Shown: in pieces, positions 22,471 through 36,700 of the stretch
Numbering within the stretch: position 1 is the stretch's first letter
How the letters are laid out: every line of letters begins with the position of its first letter
NCBI GenBank assembly: GCA_013399855.1
Contig: VXAY01006823.1
Coordinates: forward strand, 434,001-498,000
Length of the DNA: 64,000 nt
DNA from: Oxyruncus cristatus
Lineage: Eukaryota > Chordata > Aves > Passeriformes > Cotingidae
Direction of reading: 5' to 3'
Notes under the pieces: generated by a model
Databases searched by the model: none
What the model saw: only the letters and a program-made list of their open reading frames with translations
Told to the model about the DNA's origin: nothing
Position numbers and translations under genes: made by a program

Positions 22471-25400
22471 TACAAAAAGTAAAACAACATTTAAGTCTTA
22501 TTGAAAAAGAGATGTTTTAACTTTCTCAGACTCTAGCATTTTAATCAAATCAACCTATTTCAAACACACTATTTGAGAAACTATGGAGTGGTGGCACATG
22601 CCACAAAGACAAAGTGTTTCCTCTTAAAAAATTTTCTATATTTGAGATTCATGTTGCGAGAATATTTTTTAAACAATTTTTGTTCTATAGTCTTTCATGT
22701 TTCATGTCTTTCCCAAAAGAAGATAACTGGAACCAGAATCCACCAGCACAATCACTAAGAATGTGAATTAATATTTGCAGACAAAATAAAGAAATATCCT
22801 AGAATCATTCTATTTCTTTGTTGCTGGTCTAAAGTGAAGTGTACTGAATTTCATCTGACATTTACTTGAATATCTTTTAGCTATCAACTCCTGTTGCATA
22901 TATGAGTAGCTTTAGTCAGAATTGTCTAATAATACTACAAAACTTCAGTCATCAAATGATGAAACTGAGTCTCATTTGTGCTTCAGCATTAGACCAAAGA
23001 AGCAGGTGGAGTTGTATCCAGTAGTCTAAGCAAAAGGCATGAAAATGTTATAAATCCTTTGGAGTTACTTTTTATTAGATATTAACATACACCATCTCCC
23101 AAAATGGTATCATTCAAAGAACATTGTGTGTTCAACAACTTTGCTAGTTACATGCTGAACTGCATGACCACACATCTTCAGATCTTGCTGGGACCTATGA
23201 TATCCATTTATTGTTAGAGAGGAGCAACTTGCTTTATCTTCAAGGCTTTTGGAAGTTTGCAACTGTCAAACGTTTAGCAATGTCCTTAATAATGTTTATT
23301 TAACCTCTATGAGTCAAAAAAAAGGGAAGGGGGATCAGCATTTTCTGTGAGTTAAGATACAGAGGAAGTATATGGGAGCACACATTTCTTGCATTTGTTC
23401 TTTCAGATTAATGCCTTTCCCTCCATTTTATCGTTGCTTTAAATTGCTGGTTTATTGCTGACTTCTGTACACTCTCAGGTATGGACAGTAATTCTTATGA
23501 ATGTCTGAAAAGATGTCTGTGGCTTCATTTGTATTCATATTTGATTATGAATTTGAAAACAAATACCATGATGATTTCTTACCTCTGCTTACTTCTAATA
23601 CAATGAAAGTGTGCAGTGCTTTTATCTGAAAAACTTTTATCAACCATTATGCTATTTTTAGAAACACTCAAATATAAGGAAACTCTACCATATTTTTTCA
23701 ATAAATTACCTTGTAAAAAAAAGTTGAAAACAAAATAAAAAAAAATCATTAACCTGTATATGCAGTTCAGTAATAAGGGACACTAATTTCTTTATATGAC
23801 ATCATGCAGAAAGATTAATTTTATCTGGAATAAAACCAAAAGCCCCAGGAGTGCTTATCAACAGTCTTCAGTGGAGGAAATGATAATTTTTTTGAGGCAA
23901 AACAAACAAACATCAGTTGTTTTCACAGCTCTGACCTAAGATCTCTCCAGCTGTATCTTACAGTGTTTTTCATCTGTTTTACTAGACCCAACAGCAGGTG
24001 TGAGGCAATTGAAAACAATGTAAAACTGAATTGTTTCTTCCACTTCCATGTGAACTTCTGCAGTGTGCATTCTTGGAGAGGAATCAGTTCAAGGTCAGTG
24101 TTACTGTCATGTTAACAGGCTGTTTGCCACAGATGAACATTTGTCAAGGTCATGCAGAGCCTTAACTGCCAAAGTATGTGCACAGACTTTTCAAAGGAAA
24201 AAAGCAACCAGCAGACCTGGAAAAAAAGTGTTATTATCCAAAGCTGATAATTTTGAAGTTAAACTTTTACATCTTTATTGCTAGGAGGCAGGAAAGTGTG
24301 GTTGCTAAAATATTCAGCACAATCTTGAATCTTTTGAAGATGCAATGTAACCGGTTGTGCATTGACAATGGGATCGGTGTACAGGCTGCAGAAGTGTGAA
24401 GGGTTTCAGACTGTGCAAGGAGGAATCCAGCTACACAATATAATGCTTTTCAAAAGGCTCTGAACTATTCAAAAATACATAGGATCTCTTGTGAGGAAAA
24501 GCAGGAGTGACACTCTTGACCACAGGGTCCACAGCTGTTTGAGTATTTTGGCCTTGTGTGCTGCACATTCCACACTCCATATGTAACTGCACAAGACGTG
24601 TGGGATGTATACAATTAGGAGTACTACACAGATGACTAGCAAGTTGACGGCTAATTGATGCAGATGTGCTTGGGCTGGATGTCAGCTCATTCATACGTGT
24701 AAGGAGAACTGTGAGTCAGACAGCTAGAATGGTGTTGCGCCATGTGGAGAGCTGCAGGTGAAACGAGCCAGGCTGCGGGTGCCTCAGCTCAGAAGGAGTG
24801 GCAAGAACAAGTGGTAATATGTCTGCAAATTGCAATGCAGATCTGACACATGTGCTGACTGAAAAAAGTCGTGTTCATGCTGTGCTACGGCATGCATGTA
24901 TATGCAATGTACTACAGGCTTATTACTTTCTGCCTGAGTCCCAGTTTTCTTCTATGCTCCATGATAGTCTCATCCTGTTTCTTTGGGTCCAATGAAGTTG
25001 CAGTCTAAGAAGCTCTTTCATGGCTTGTCTGGACCCCTAGAAAAACATAAGAGAGATTTTCCTGTGCTAGAGGAATTAGAATGGGAGTAGAACACATAGG
25101 TGCTCACTGACCCTAAAGATGAAGATGTCAGATAAAGATGCCATCTTTGTAACCAGCACAGAAAAGAAATATTGGAGCACAGAGGGGTCGAAGGATCCAT
25201 ATTTGAGGCTCAGGAGATGTGGTTTTAGTTTGTTTTGATTTTCAGGCATTCTATTACTAATTTATAAACCAGTCAGTGGGTGCTGAGTACACTAATTGCT
25301 CTGTGCCCTGCTTTGTAACATTTACTTTTTAGCCTGTGGGTTTTCATTAAGCTAGGGTTCCATTGAGCTGTAATTCATATGTAGTCCAGATGACCGTCCA

Positions 25401-26095
25401 CTGCAAGCTGTTAACTAAAGAGCCAATAAAATACAGTGTTTAGTCAAGTTGGGTCATTTCCATTAATCAGACTGCATAATCTTCCAGTAACAAAGTAATG
25501 CTGATTTTATAGACTACTTACATAAAGCCTAATAATTCCCCATTCAGCTTAAGCTAACATATACTTTAGTATGGATTATGTTCTCATAGTTAGAGAGGGA
25601 AAATGGTGGTATTTTCAAAATAATTGATACTGACAAGAATTAACAGTTCCTTTCCATTTGCTTTTATTTAAAAGATTACTATATAAATGAATTGTTTTCA
25701 CATTATATAGCTAAGCTGGCTCAAACATTCTGACTCAAGAAACCCATTTGTGCTAGACTTCTGTTTCTCATAGACAGAAAGCCGCTGAAGTTTCTATCTG
25801 TGTCTGGCTAAAGCAATTCAGTACTGTTCATCTGTCATATTTCTCACAAAATTTTGGCAAGTTCTTTGGTATTATCTGTTCTTCTTGCATCTTTCTTTCA
25901 TTATTTTTCAATAAACCATTTGAGGTAAAAGATATTTTGCTCTTCATCTCTCCAACAATTTTCTATTAGATGATATCAAGATATATTTACAAACTGAACA
26001 AAAGAATTTTCCTAGATATCATCCATATGTATTGCACTGCAGCCATCAAAATAACCAGAAAGTTCAGAATGATCCAGAATATACAAGTTATAAAT

Positions 26096-26142
26096 CTTAA
26101 TAATAATTGTAATCATAATAATAATGATAAAGCAAAAATAAT
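26096..26142. repeat. AAT/ATA-rich low-complexity tract
   Basis: Imperfect AAT triplets interrupted by G and C bases. Confidence 0.7.
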
Positions 26143-27169
26143 ATCTGCAAAGTGAAAACCTCTCCATTACGGAAGCTCTTGCGTTTGCATTTACAGCTCT
26201 GTGTACATACATACCGTTTGGGCTGAGATTCTATAGGCAAAAAATAGAATGTGTCAATTTAATTTTCTCATCATTGCCTTTATAAATAAAGTTATACCAC
26301 AAACATATGTACTATTTACATAGGTTCTTAACTTTCATTGCAGTGGCATTTGAAAATAATCATGGATTAATTGGCTATTTTTCCAGATGTCATATGAAGT
26401 CAGGATAAAAGGATGGCACCTTTTTGTACTCACAGACTAAATTTTTCATTCACATCTTCAAGTACATCCATCTATTCCAACATTACTTTGGGTAATGTTG
26501 ATGGGGCGTTGGTAGGTTACTTCTCAGGGATCTGCGAGAAGCTACCAAAAAAGGCAGGTTTAGTACCAATACATTTCAACTCTACAGGGACCCATAACTT
26601 AATTGTGAGAATAAAAATTGTTGAAATCATCAATAGTTCTGCAATGGCTAACAGAATGGCACGTACAGCATTCATCAAACAACAAAATCTCTCATTATAT
26701 TCCTCAGATTTTAGACATCACTTTCATATCCATAGGATACTTCTTGTACACATTTGCCTGAGAAATAAATGGAAGTTGTTTTCATACTATACACTGCTAA
26801 GATGATGTACTTGTAAATATAAATTATTTCTTGTCTATATAAGTTAAAGCAACAGTAATATTACTGCAATTTCTTCTTTTATTGCTACTGTTAGTGACTG
26901 AAAAATTTTAACTAAAATTAAACTGATAAATGGTGTTCAAGCTTTCGTAAGGAAAGAAGACAACAATCTCCTGACACTATTTGCTAACATATAATAGTAA
27001 ATAAAATTGAAAACAAACATATAAGGAAATATTTTTTCCAAATAATATTTACACAAAAATACTGAGTAGTAAAGAATTTTCCTATCTAGAAAAAAAAAAA
27101 AAAAAAAGGAGAGAATTTATAAGGAACAATGATTGGCCTTTAGAATCTTTTTGCTAGGTGAAATACCAG

Positions 27170-27325
27170 CTCCCTCAACCCCTTTCTGTAGGCCACATGA
27201 TCCAAGCCTCTGACCATCTTGATTCTCCAGCCAGACCCTACCTCACATATACCTTGGACTCAGGGACCAAAAAGTGGGTACAGTATTTTAGACATGGCTT
27301 CACCCGTGTCAAGTATGACTAGCTA
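27170..27325 (-). mobile_element. Old internal CR1 fragment
   Basis: The + strand contains CTTTCTGTAGGCCACATGAT, CCAAGCCTCTGACCATCTT and, later, GGTACAGTATTTTAGACATG with GGCTTCACC. These are the complement of the CR1 ORF2 3' region. Both the CR1 3' tail and the 5' part are absent, and a gap of diverged bases lies in the middle, so this is an ancient copy. Confidence 0.7.
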
Positions 27326-28904
27326 CAGGGAAAATAATTTCTAAAAATTACTGTTATACTAGAGAAATATTAACAGTAGTATAAAAGTTGGGTACTTACT
27401 ATTTTATAAAAGGTTTAATGGGCAATTGACATACCCTGAAGTTCCTTCAACTTGAACTTGCAATAAATTTTTCCTCCCAATAACCCAGGCAGCTGAGCAT
27501 CTAAATATTTCACTTCACAAGCAAAACCAGAATTACTACAGAAGATGTATGGGACACGTGGAGCTCACAGGGGTAAGGAATCATTTCCATGTTCTCCCAA
27601 CCATGTTCTAGGCTACTTCAGGTTTCAGCTGTGTGGTGGCTGAGTATACCAGAGGAACCAGTCTTGAGGTTTAGACAGTTTGGCTTTGCTCCTCACAGCA
27701 TAAAAGGCTCATATATATTGGGGCAATCTTGTCTCTGAGAACTGAGGCAAGTATAAAAGGTCCACAACCTACCCAATAATTTGAGTGTTGTTGTAGTATG
27801 CCAAGGGCTTTAGACAGTGTCATGTTTGTTTTTTGGGGGATTGTGGTCACTTGCTGTGCTCTTCTAAGGCTTCTTTTTGTGTCATCTCAATAAGTGAGCT
27901 TGTATCCTTTACAAATGGGACATTTTTTGGTTATGCCAGACTAGGTTTTGACCTATTTAAAAGCATTTTTTTTACGTGAGTTAAATACATTTCTTACAGC
28001 TTAGCTTTTACTCAATGTCTTTCAGAAGACTTAATACATTACCTTAGACTGACTGTTGTGTTCAGTAACATGATGATTTAGTAGAGTGTGTTCAAACTTA
28101 ATGCTTGTTTTGATGAAAGCCTTGAGGTTCTTTGGATAAAGACTCTACAGTACTGTGTACAAAATAAATCTGTTCTTTACATATTTCAGAATTATGTAAA
28201 TACATACTTGATTTCAGGAATGTGAAAAAGAAATCTTTAATATTACTCAGACAGTCAAATAGTTATGCAACTGTTGAAATAGGTGCAGAGAAAGCCTATC
28301 TCCAAGAAAGTCTTACTGATAACATGAAATCTTGAACCATGTCTTGTCACTAATATTGCCATGCTTTTAAACATTGTTTATCTCTCCTGTTCATGCTGTT
28401 CTGAGACTTCATAATTCGTGTTTATTTTTCTGTCTTATTTCTCTTCTTCTCAGAAAAAAAAAAAAAAAGAGTTTTTTCTTTCATACTAATACAGTGCCAA
28501 CCAGTTATCTAGATGTCAGTAACTTGATGACAAATACAATAAGAGAAATAATAAGAAGCAGGACAGGTGTCTCCGTTCTCTATACCTTCCCCCCTCAACA
28601 TAATTCTCTGCCTTAAGGGAAAAAAGCCCAACCTTTTACATCATATTTCTGAAAGAGTCATACAAACAATATTTCTTTTCCACACAGTTCTGACAGCAAA
28701 ATGAGAAAATGGGAAGACTGCTAGGTTTTTATAGCAACTGTAGATAGGGAATACGTATGAACTTTTAGCAGTGAATTCTTGTGACTTTTATACATCACTA
28801 TTTTTAACTGAGACTAAAGTCCTTCCACTGGAGGGACTAAATTGGCTTTCTTTCAGGGGATACATTATCCATAGATTAATACCTATCACATAAACAGAGA
28901 GGTT
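27326..28904. other. Unannotated AT-rich sequence
   Basis: No element recognised. A 15-base A run lies at 28454-28468. Confidence 0.4.
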
Positions 28905-29125
28905 TTTGTTTTTTTTTTTTCTGGGTTGATTTTTTTCTTTATTATTATTGTTGTTGTTATTGTTATTATTATTANNNNNNNNNNNNNNNNNNNNNNNNNN
29001 NNNNNNNNNNNNNNNNNNNNNNNNNNNNNNNNNNNNNNNNNNNNNNNNNNNNNNNNNNNNNNNNNNNNNNNTTGTTTTGGTTTTTTTGTTTTGGTTTTGG
29101 TTTTTCTTTGATTTGTTTGTTTTCT
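28905..29125. repeat. T-rich low-complexity block around a gap
   Basis: The left side is a T run followed by ATT and GTT triplets; the right side is TTTTGG and TTTTTTG words. The middle is unsequenced. Frames reading through the block consist of unknown residues and are not genes. Confidence 0.85.
28975..29071. other. Assembly gap (97 N)
   Basis: A run of 97 Ns between two different T-rich simple repeats. The true length and content are unknown. Confidence 0.95.
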
Positions 29126-32100
29126 TCTCCTCTAATCCAAAGCTAAGCCTTGCTTTCTACTCATTTTTAATAGGTAAGAAATCCAATTTATGACTCTTTG
29201 AAACCGGTGTGGTAAGATCCCTTGACACCTATGAAAAAATATCTACTTATGCTGGAAAGTGAAGACACTGTAAAGAGAAACCAGAGGAGAAAAAAATCAT
29301 TCAAGATCAATAGCCTTTACAAAGTCCAATCCAGCATGAGAAGAGTATTGAATTAGGTTGGAAGAAACTCTATAAAATCCCTGTATGAACTGTAAGTTCT
29401 CCTTATTGAACAATAAATTTGTGCAATAGTTCTCAGAACTGAGACAAAAAATCAAATATAACAATCTACAGTATCCATTTGTAAACTAATCTACCAGTAT
29501 TGCTCCTGGTGATCTGTTGATATAAGAAAATGCAACAACAGAGTGCAGACAGCAAACTTGGACATAGGTAGCTTAATATGTCAAATTTTATACTGGAAAA
29601 TATGACCGATGTGCTCTGCATGTGCTTTGGGCTGTGCATGACACAAAAGCAGAACTTAAGACTTGCTTCAAACTGTTGTGTTTATTATTAGTATTAGTAT
29701 TAATTCTTTTAACACTGAAATTAAGATTGTGACAAGGTTTGTTTTTTTTTTTTCAGCCTGTAGCTATCTCCATTTTCATTTGGCCCAGGAAAATTAATTA
29801 CATACCAGGAATACTTAATATATGTACTGTTGATGCTTTGATTCCTCACTGGACTTTTGATTTGCTGCTGACAATAACAGAATCATAGGAGCAGTGGGAG
29901 CTTCTGCCTGTGCCTCTACAGGCAGTTTCTGGTCTTGTTCCATGGTCAGAATATGTGAAATATCAGTTTATTCATCAAAGCTGCAGAAAAGAAATTATGA
30001 TAATCCAGCCCTGACTGGATGTTAAATTTCACCCTGTTCCAAATTTCAACAAGGAGTTCCCATTTTTCTGTCAGGAGACATATTTAAAATCCATGAAATC
30101 AAAATAAGATCACCTTCCAAGATCCACATTTCCCTTTGGAAATGGTCAGGACATTCTTAACTAGTAATCATTACTTAGGCATGAGGTTTTTTCAAATTAT
30201 CATGCCTAAAATATACAGGGAACACCCTCACAGATAGAGTCTAATCTTACTCCTCTCAATGCTACGTAGCCAGGAACTGACTTCCCTGCAGCCAACTCAA
30301 ACAGTCATCATAGACCTAGTGGTTGTATTTTCAGCCAAGATTAAATTGACCAAAGTGTTTAAAGAAAGCTGAGCCTGTATACAAAAACATTTGGATGGAG
30401 CGTCAGCAAAGTCAAATGCTGACATAAGCAGACAGCTGGCTACCCAAAGGCTGTCTCTGAAGTTCACTTCTATCTTATTTAAAGTGGTTTTTATTTTTAA
30501 TTAGAAGCATTCACAGAACAATACTTAATAGATGTTTGTGTCAATTAATTTACAGCAAGAGGAAAGTTCTTAGTCTACATGTGAGGAAAAACTGTGTCCC
30601 ATGTTATGACTTCCTATCTACTGTGTACCTTGGAATTTTCTTTGGTGAAAGCAGTGACCAACATAAACATAGCTCAAGTCACAGCTAGTATCCATTTTTA
30701 GCCCTAAAATTTTACTAAGAAATGAGAATAACATTTGTCGCATTCCCTGATAAGTTGTTTTTTTAATTTTGTGCATAGGTTATTTTTAACACCCTTTTTT
30801 TAGCAGATAAATAATAACTGAATTCTACAGCAATTAAATTCTGCATTTCAAGTAACACAAGTTTAATAATAGTTCTCTGCAAGCAATGATTCAGGCATTA
30901 TGTGTTTTGGTGGTGTGAGGGGAGGGAAGGCAGACTAGTTTACGTTCAAAACAAGAACATGAGATCAGCTACGTAATATTAGCTATCTCTAGATAAAGGC
31001 CAGACCTAAAGTCATGCCTAAAGGTTCTTCATAGTCACTGTGGTTTTGGTGTGCAAGTATAAAGGTAAGGCTACATAGGGAATGATAGCATGGGCTGAGA
31101 ACAAGAAGTGAGAGAAGGGATGAAATATTGCCAAGTAACAGACAATGACGGGCTGGAACTGGGGTGAACAAGGTCGTCTCACAGGAGCATTTGATGAGGA
31201 AACTCAACAGCTTTATAAGCATCCTGAGACTATACGGCCAATGGACAGGCAGTTTGTCCAGAACTGAAAATCCCTGTGATCACAGAGGGATGGAACTACA
31301 CACATGGAGTTTGTACTTACAACATTTGTATTCAGCTGTAGTCCTACAGCTTTAAATTCAGCTTGAGAAAGGCATATTCCCCTATAGCCTTACCTTCCCT
31401 GTTACAGCACAAATGAGGTAATAAAGATTTAAAACGTTCCACAATTAACTCAGAGGCCAGTAGCAGTCTGAAACGAGTGAAGTGAGATGGACACTAAATG
31501 ATGGGGCTTTATAGTTATTACTAACTTGATTTGTAAGAAACGACTGAACATGATTCAGGATCATGAAAGTGATCTATAGCTTCATAAAGTATTGCATTAA
31601 CACAAGGGAATAATAAAAGTCTTTCCACATGAAAGATGCCACCAAATAAATATGATGACTGGCATTTCTTCTATAAGTTGTGCAGCTTCAGTATATATAG
31701 TCTGTTTATAACACAGGTAAATAAAGATACATATTGGTAAAGCTGTAAATAAAGTTGTATATTTTAAAATGTTGCAGTGGTACACTTAGAGATTTGTCAT
31801 TCTGCACAACTCCTGTACAGTGTTGGGGACTGTAGAGAAGCAAGGTCCCTCTATACAGGGACTTTTAGCTATTTTTTGGTAGCTTTTATGGTTTTATTGC
31901 TCAAACAAAAGAAATAAACCAGTATGTTTTATATAAGAGTTTGTAAAGAGGACACAAAATATCTGAAGCAATTTATCAGAGCACAAAGTCTGTTTTTTAT
32001 TTAAAGGGGCACAGAAAGGACAATTGTACTTACAAGCAACACTAAATGTACCCATATTTAAATTTTCTAGATGTGAAACAACAGTATGGAATTCCGACAA

Positions 32101-33674
32101 TGTAGATATGATGCAGAAAAATAAGTGGGAAAGAGCACATAAAATAAGTGTATATTTGGTGGCACTCTCTTTCAACACATAACAGAGACATTAAGGCTTT
32201 TCATGGAAAAAAAAAGCAACACAGCATTTTTCAATATTTTATTTATGTAAATAAATACATTTTATTTCAAACTTTGAAATCAATTGTTTGGGGTTTTTTT
32301 TCATGTCTGCTCTAACTGTAAATATTAACATTTTGTTTGTGGGTAACATTTTGAGTGTTCTAAAAAATAAGAGATGATTGGTGATAGGAGATGGCCATAT
32401 ATTCAGGACATATAATTTGGCCCCTAAACATAACAATACATTAAAAAAATCTACAAAATACTGAAAATGCCTCTGATGTGCTTAAAATCACATATCAGAA
32501 AAAAGGTAACAGGCTGAATCGTATGTTGCTTTTACTCACTTTCTCTTCAGGGACTGCAAATCTAGTACAGCCACTATTTCAGCGCTTCTGGACTTTTCCT
32601 TTTGCTAGGTTTCTGTGCCTGCTTTTTGTAGTATATGATTACCTCTGGAATACATGGTGTAAAACTGGATATTAGAGTCACACTTTTTAGACTGTAATAC
32701 CACATGTATGTGTATGGAATGATTTCCTCTCTTATTTTCTCTGTCCTTGTGCATGCTTTCTGGCACTTTCCTGTTTGACTGCGGAAATACGTTTTGCCGA
32801 CAGTTTTGTGGCTCTGTTTATTGTGTTTGTGCTCCCAGGTCCTTTCCCTGCTTTCTACCAAATATGCCCATTTAATATACACTGTCTCTGACTGCTTTTA
32901 ACCCCGATGCTTTTAGCCTTGCACCTACATATTTTTTAAAAGATAAAAAAAAAGTGGAGCTCTCCCTCCTTCTGAAGAGCTAAATACATAGTGTGGGTTT
33001 TCATACGGTAGTAATAATAGTAATTATATTTAGCAGTCTTCATCTTCAAAACATTCTGCAGATCTGATTAACCAGTGTAACACCACACACACCAAAGACT
33101 TGTTTTGGTGTACAAAATCAAGGCATTATAATGATTTCTGTAAAACACATACATCGTTTAATGGTGCGCACATTCACACATCGATGGGGGAGATGGCACT
33201 GAGCATACACACAAGAGAGAAGTATCTTTAGATCCTGGGTGGCTTAATTGTAGGCAGGGCTGTGCCTAGCCAAAACAGCAGGTTAGTTTTCTAAAATTCT
33301 ACGTTATTTGCTAGCCTGTCCAGAGTGTATTTTGTAACAACTGGAATCAAGTGTCTTGTTGCTCACACTTCCCTTCTTCCTTCTTGCTCATAAACTTAGT
33401 GACTGTGTTGCTGTATCTCCCAAGAAAAGCAAAGAAGGAAGGGATGATAGTCCAGTGCTTATACCAGGAGTGTGAAGCTAAAAAAACAACGTATTTGAGG
33501 AGGTGCTTTTGGTGTTTTTTGTATTTTTAAAGTAAATGTGGTATTGCAACAAAGATGGCTGATGTGCAAGGAAAGGAGAGTAGACAAGCTGTTTCTCCAG
33601 TTTTTAGGTGACACCTTAACACCATGTCCTCATTCACAGAGTTACAAAGTCCTATTCTTCTGACCAGAAGTGGT
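29126..33674. other. Unannotated AT-rich stretch (about 4.5 kb)
   Basis: No repeat, exon or RNA gene recognised. Short open frames (for example 31894-32178 -, 32574-32882 -) lack domains and are within chance length. Confidence 0.4.
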
Positions 33675-33753
33675 AAGCTTTCTCTAGAAAGCTTATATAT
33701 ATAATATATATACACAATATATTATATATATATATTTAATAAATTATATATGA
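33675..33753. repeat. Short palindrome followed by an AT tract
   Basis: AAGCTTTCTCTAGAAAGCTT (33675-33694) has perfect 9-base arms and a 2-base centre. It runs directly into about 60 bases of alternating AT and TATA words. Confidence 0.8.
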
Positions 33754-36700
33754 ATATTCTCCATGCTTTTGGTCAGTTATCAACACTGCAAACTGTAAAG
33801 CAATTCAATCAACATTTGCAATAGAAATACAACTAATGACCCTTAGGACACACTTCAGGTACAGTTGTCTTGAAGATCCCCATATCTCAATGTACAAAAT
33901 TGTAACAGACCCCTCTGCATTTCACATAGACTGATTTTTCAGCATCCCATTTATTGATGTGAAAACCCTGATACTGTAGAAATGTATTGATAGATTACAT
34001 ATAATAATAAATAGCATTTATTAATCCCAAAGTTGCATGCACTTTTTCTTACTTTTCTTTCACTAATTTATTTTGTTCTTTTAATTTTCAAGATTCCTCC
34101 ACCTCCTTTTTTCAGTTGCTGCTTCCAAATTTCTTAGCGTATTTTGATCTTTAATTTTTTTCTTTCTCTTTCTTTCCCAGTCCTTTATCTTCTCCCTTTT
34201 TCTGCATGTTTATCCTTTAGTACAGCCATGGCGCATTTTTCCTGTTTGTCCATTTACCATCTTTACCTCACAGTTTTTGACCAGGATACTGACCCCCCTC
34301 CTTCACTCTTCTTGAACTTCAGTTTCCAAAACTATTGTCTGGGTTGCCAACAAGATCTGCCAATTTTAAAAAACCATATAGCTGTGATCCAAATGACACT
34401 GCACTGCTCATTGGACAAGTCGCCCTTCCTACAGACATTTGAAGATAGATATGAGTCACTTCTGTGAAGGCTAAAGGCTGGCTGTGAGCTTGAGGAACAG
34501 GTGTAGCTAAGTCCCAAACTGTAAGGCCTAGTGCAGTCCCAGAAGAGGTATTCTCCAGTGAGGAGAAAGAAAGAGACACACTGGAGACCAGTCGGATGGC
34601 AGGGAGAAGCACAGACCAGTTTCAGAAGTGAGAGCAAAGCTAACAAAGATGGATGACACTACAGTTTGCAAATCTTCACACTGACAGGCTTTTCAAGTAG
34701 TGTGACAAGCCGATGTTTACAGCACAATTGGTAGTGTACTGGAGGGGGGAAGCTGGCTGCATAATTGCTGTTAATTGTTGTGGAAATGGATGGAGGTTCA
34801 GCTTAGCTTCACTTTTCCAAATACACTGTTGATTGGAATAAATTAGCACCATTCCTGCTTGTGCCTACAGCCTGTTTTTGAAAATCACTGCCAAGTGGCA
34901 CTAGCAAGAAAACTTGTAACGTTTGTATTAGCAGGGAGGCAAGAGCGACTTACTCAGACACAAGGACTACTTGCCTCAGGGCAGCGTCTGGGATGAAAAG
35001 AAATCATAAAAAGTAGTGTAGTCCTGATCAAAACTCATGGGGATCTTTTTTTGCCCTGTACAAACCACATATATTTGCTAGGCCAGGCTGAGGGCCACTT
35101 TGATCCTTCCCCATGTATCCATATAGGTACAAGAGAAAACTGCCCAATATCAAATTCAGATAATTTAAAATCCCAACTGCATTGGTGACCATTCAGGTCA
35201 AATTAAGGCATTGGGGAAGTTTAGATAAACACAGTCAGCTCAGGTCCCAAGTTGTGTGTCTGCTTTAGACAGGGACTTCCTAAATTTTGCAGGAATTTCA
35301 GGTAAAGTGATGCATCATGTCTGTGTTGTTTCAGGAGGGGAGATGGGTTCTAGGACGGAAGACCTAGCACACAGAGACCCATCCCTAAAACAGACACAAC
35401 TCAGAGGGGTCACGCTGCAGTGGTAGGTTTGATCAACTGGAAACAGGGTAGATGAGACTGGGACAAGAGCTCACCCATGCAGGACCCCTTCACAGCTCAA
35501 GCTAGTGGCTGTGGGACATGACAAATTGGGGATAAATCTTCTGTCCCCTACTCCTCTGACCTTATGTGGTCCTAGAGTGAGCTCAAGAACCCAGTTCCCT
35601 GGCATAAACATTTTGTGCTGTACCCAGCCTTTTATTTCTAGATCAGAAATTAGCCCTGAGGCTGACTTCATGTCTGCTTTCTTATTTAGCAAATGGGACT
35701 GTGCACACTGGCAGTATTTGCTTTGGGATCCAGGCATGAACAGCCACGCTGATAAGATCACATCAGATATCTCATCAGTCCGGTAATTAGAGTCAGGATG
35801 GATTTTGTTCTTGTCTGCAGTTACAATTTTCTTTCTAAATTTCAGGGATGAGCAGAAAATGGAAAACATGTTTTAGAGTCATGTGTTGTCAAAGATTTTT
35901 TCTTCATTTTTTATTCAAATTTCATCTTGGTCAAGATTTTCCGAGTAAACACAAGAAATTATTTGGCCAAATTAATCCCAAGTGTATCTTAGCCTCCTGC
36001 ACTGAAGGATTTAGCACAGAGCCAGGAAGTTCAGGATGTTGGAAGAAAATGTTTTTGGAGTTACTAAATTACAGTTTCCATAGTGATTTTCTTGCCATAC
36101 GTTAAACAAGCAAGAAGACAAAACACAGTGTGGAAGGTTCTCCTCTAGTAAAAGTAAGCAGAATTAAAATGGAGTTATAGTGGAGACATTGCTTCAGTGA
36201 AGAATAGATTATACCCTAATAAAATAGCTTCAGTTTTCTGTGGTGAGGCATCTCACAGTAGTTGTGAGAGAGGATGTAAGGAAAGGTGCCTAGGGAATGC
36301 AACAGGAGAAGTAGTAAAATGGGGGAAGGGAAGCTATAGCAAGACGCAGAGGGAAGGGGTGTTTTTATGATTTTTTTGCTTTAGGGTATAGACTGGTTTA
36401 AGGCTGGAGTTCAAAAGTGCATAAGGTTTCAAATAAAGCCTTGCTGCTGACATTTTAAAGGTCTTTGCTTAAATTATGGCACGTACAAGCACCACTTGTT
36501 TCCTTTGTATAACAGAAATACTAACATTTATGTAGCTTACTGGAATATTTTGAAGGTCAATTGCTTGCCATCAGCATAGAATTTTACATGTCCATGAAAT
36601 AATACAGTCACATATGTTTATATTTATTTCACAGGTCAATAATAATATTTTGTATGGGTTACTATTATATTCTAAAGACTTTACAGACATATTTAATACT

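Larger units (their letters stand above)
21637..27169. other. Unannotated AT-rich stretch (about 5.5 kb)
   Basis: Holds a short (TTTC)n tract at 21912-21934, an AT-rich block at 22417-22470, an AAT/ATA-rich tract at 26096-26142 and an 18-base A run at 27090-27107. The open frame at 26413-26805 (+, 130 codons) has no recognisable domain; the length is within chance. No exon or RNA gene recognised. Confidence 0.4.

Noticed and set aside
26413..26805. 130-codon frame on the + strand
   Set aside because: No recognisable domain; AT-rich DNA with chance-length frames on both sides.
28926..29193. Frames reading through the 97-N gap
   Set aside because: They consist mostly of unknown residues flanked by T-rich simple repeats.
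35471..35869. 132-codon frame on the - strand with an opposite-strand partner at 35505-35786
   Set aside because: No recognisable family and no clear splice context; the length is within chance.
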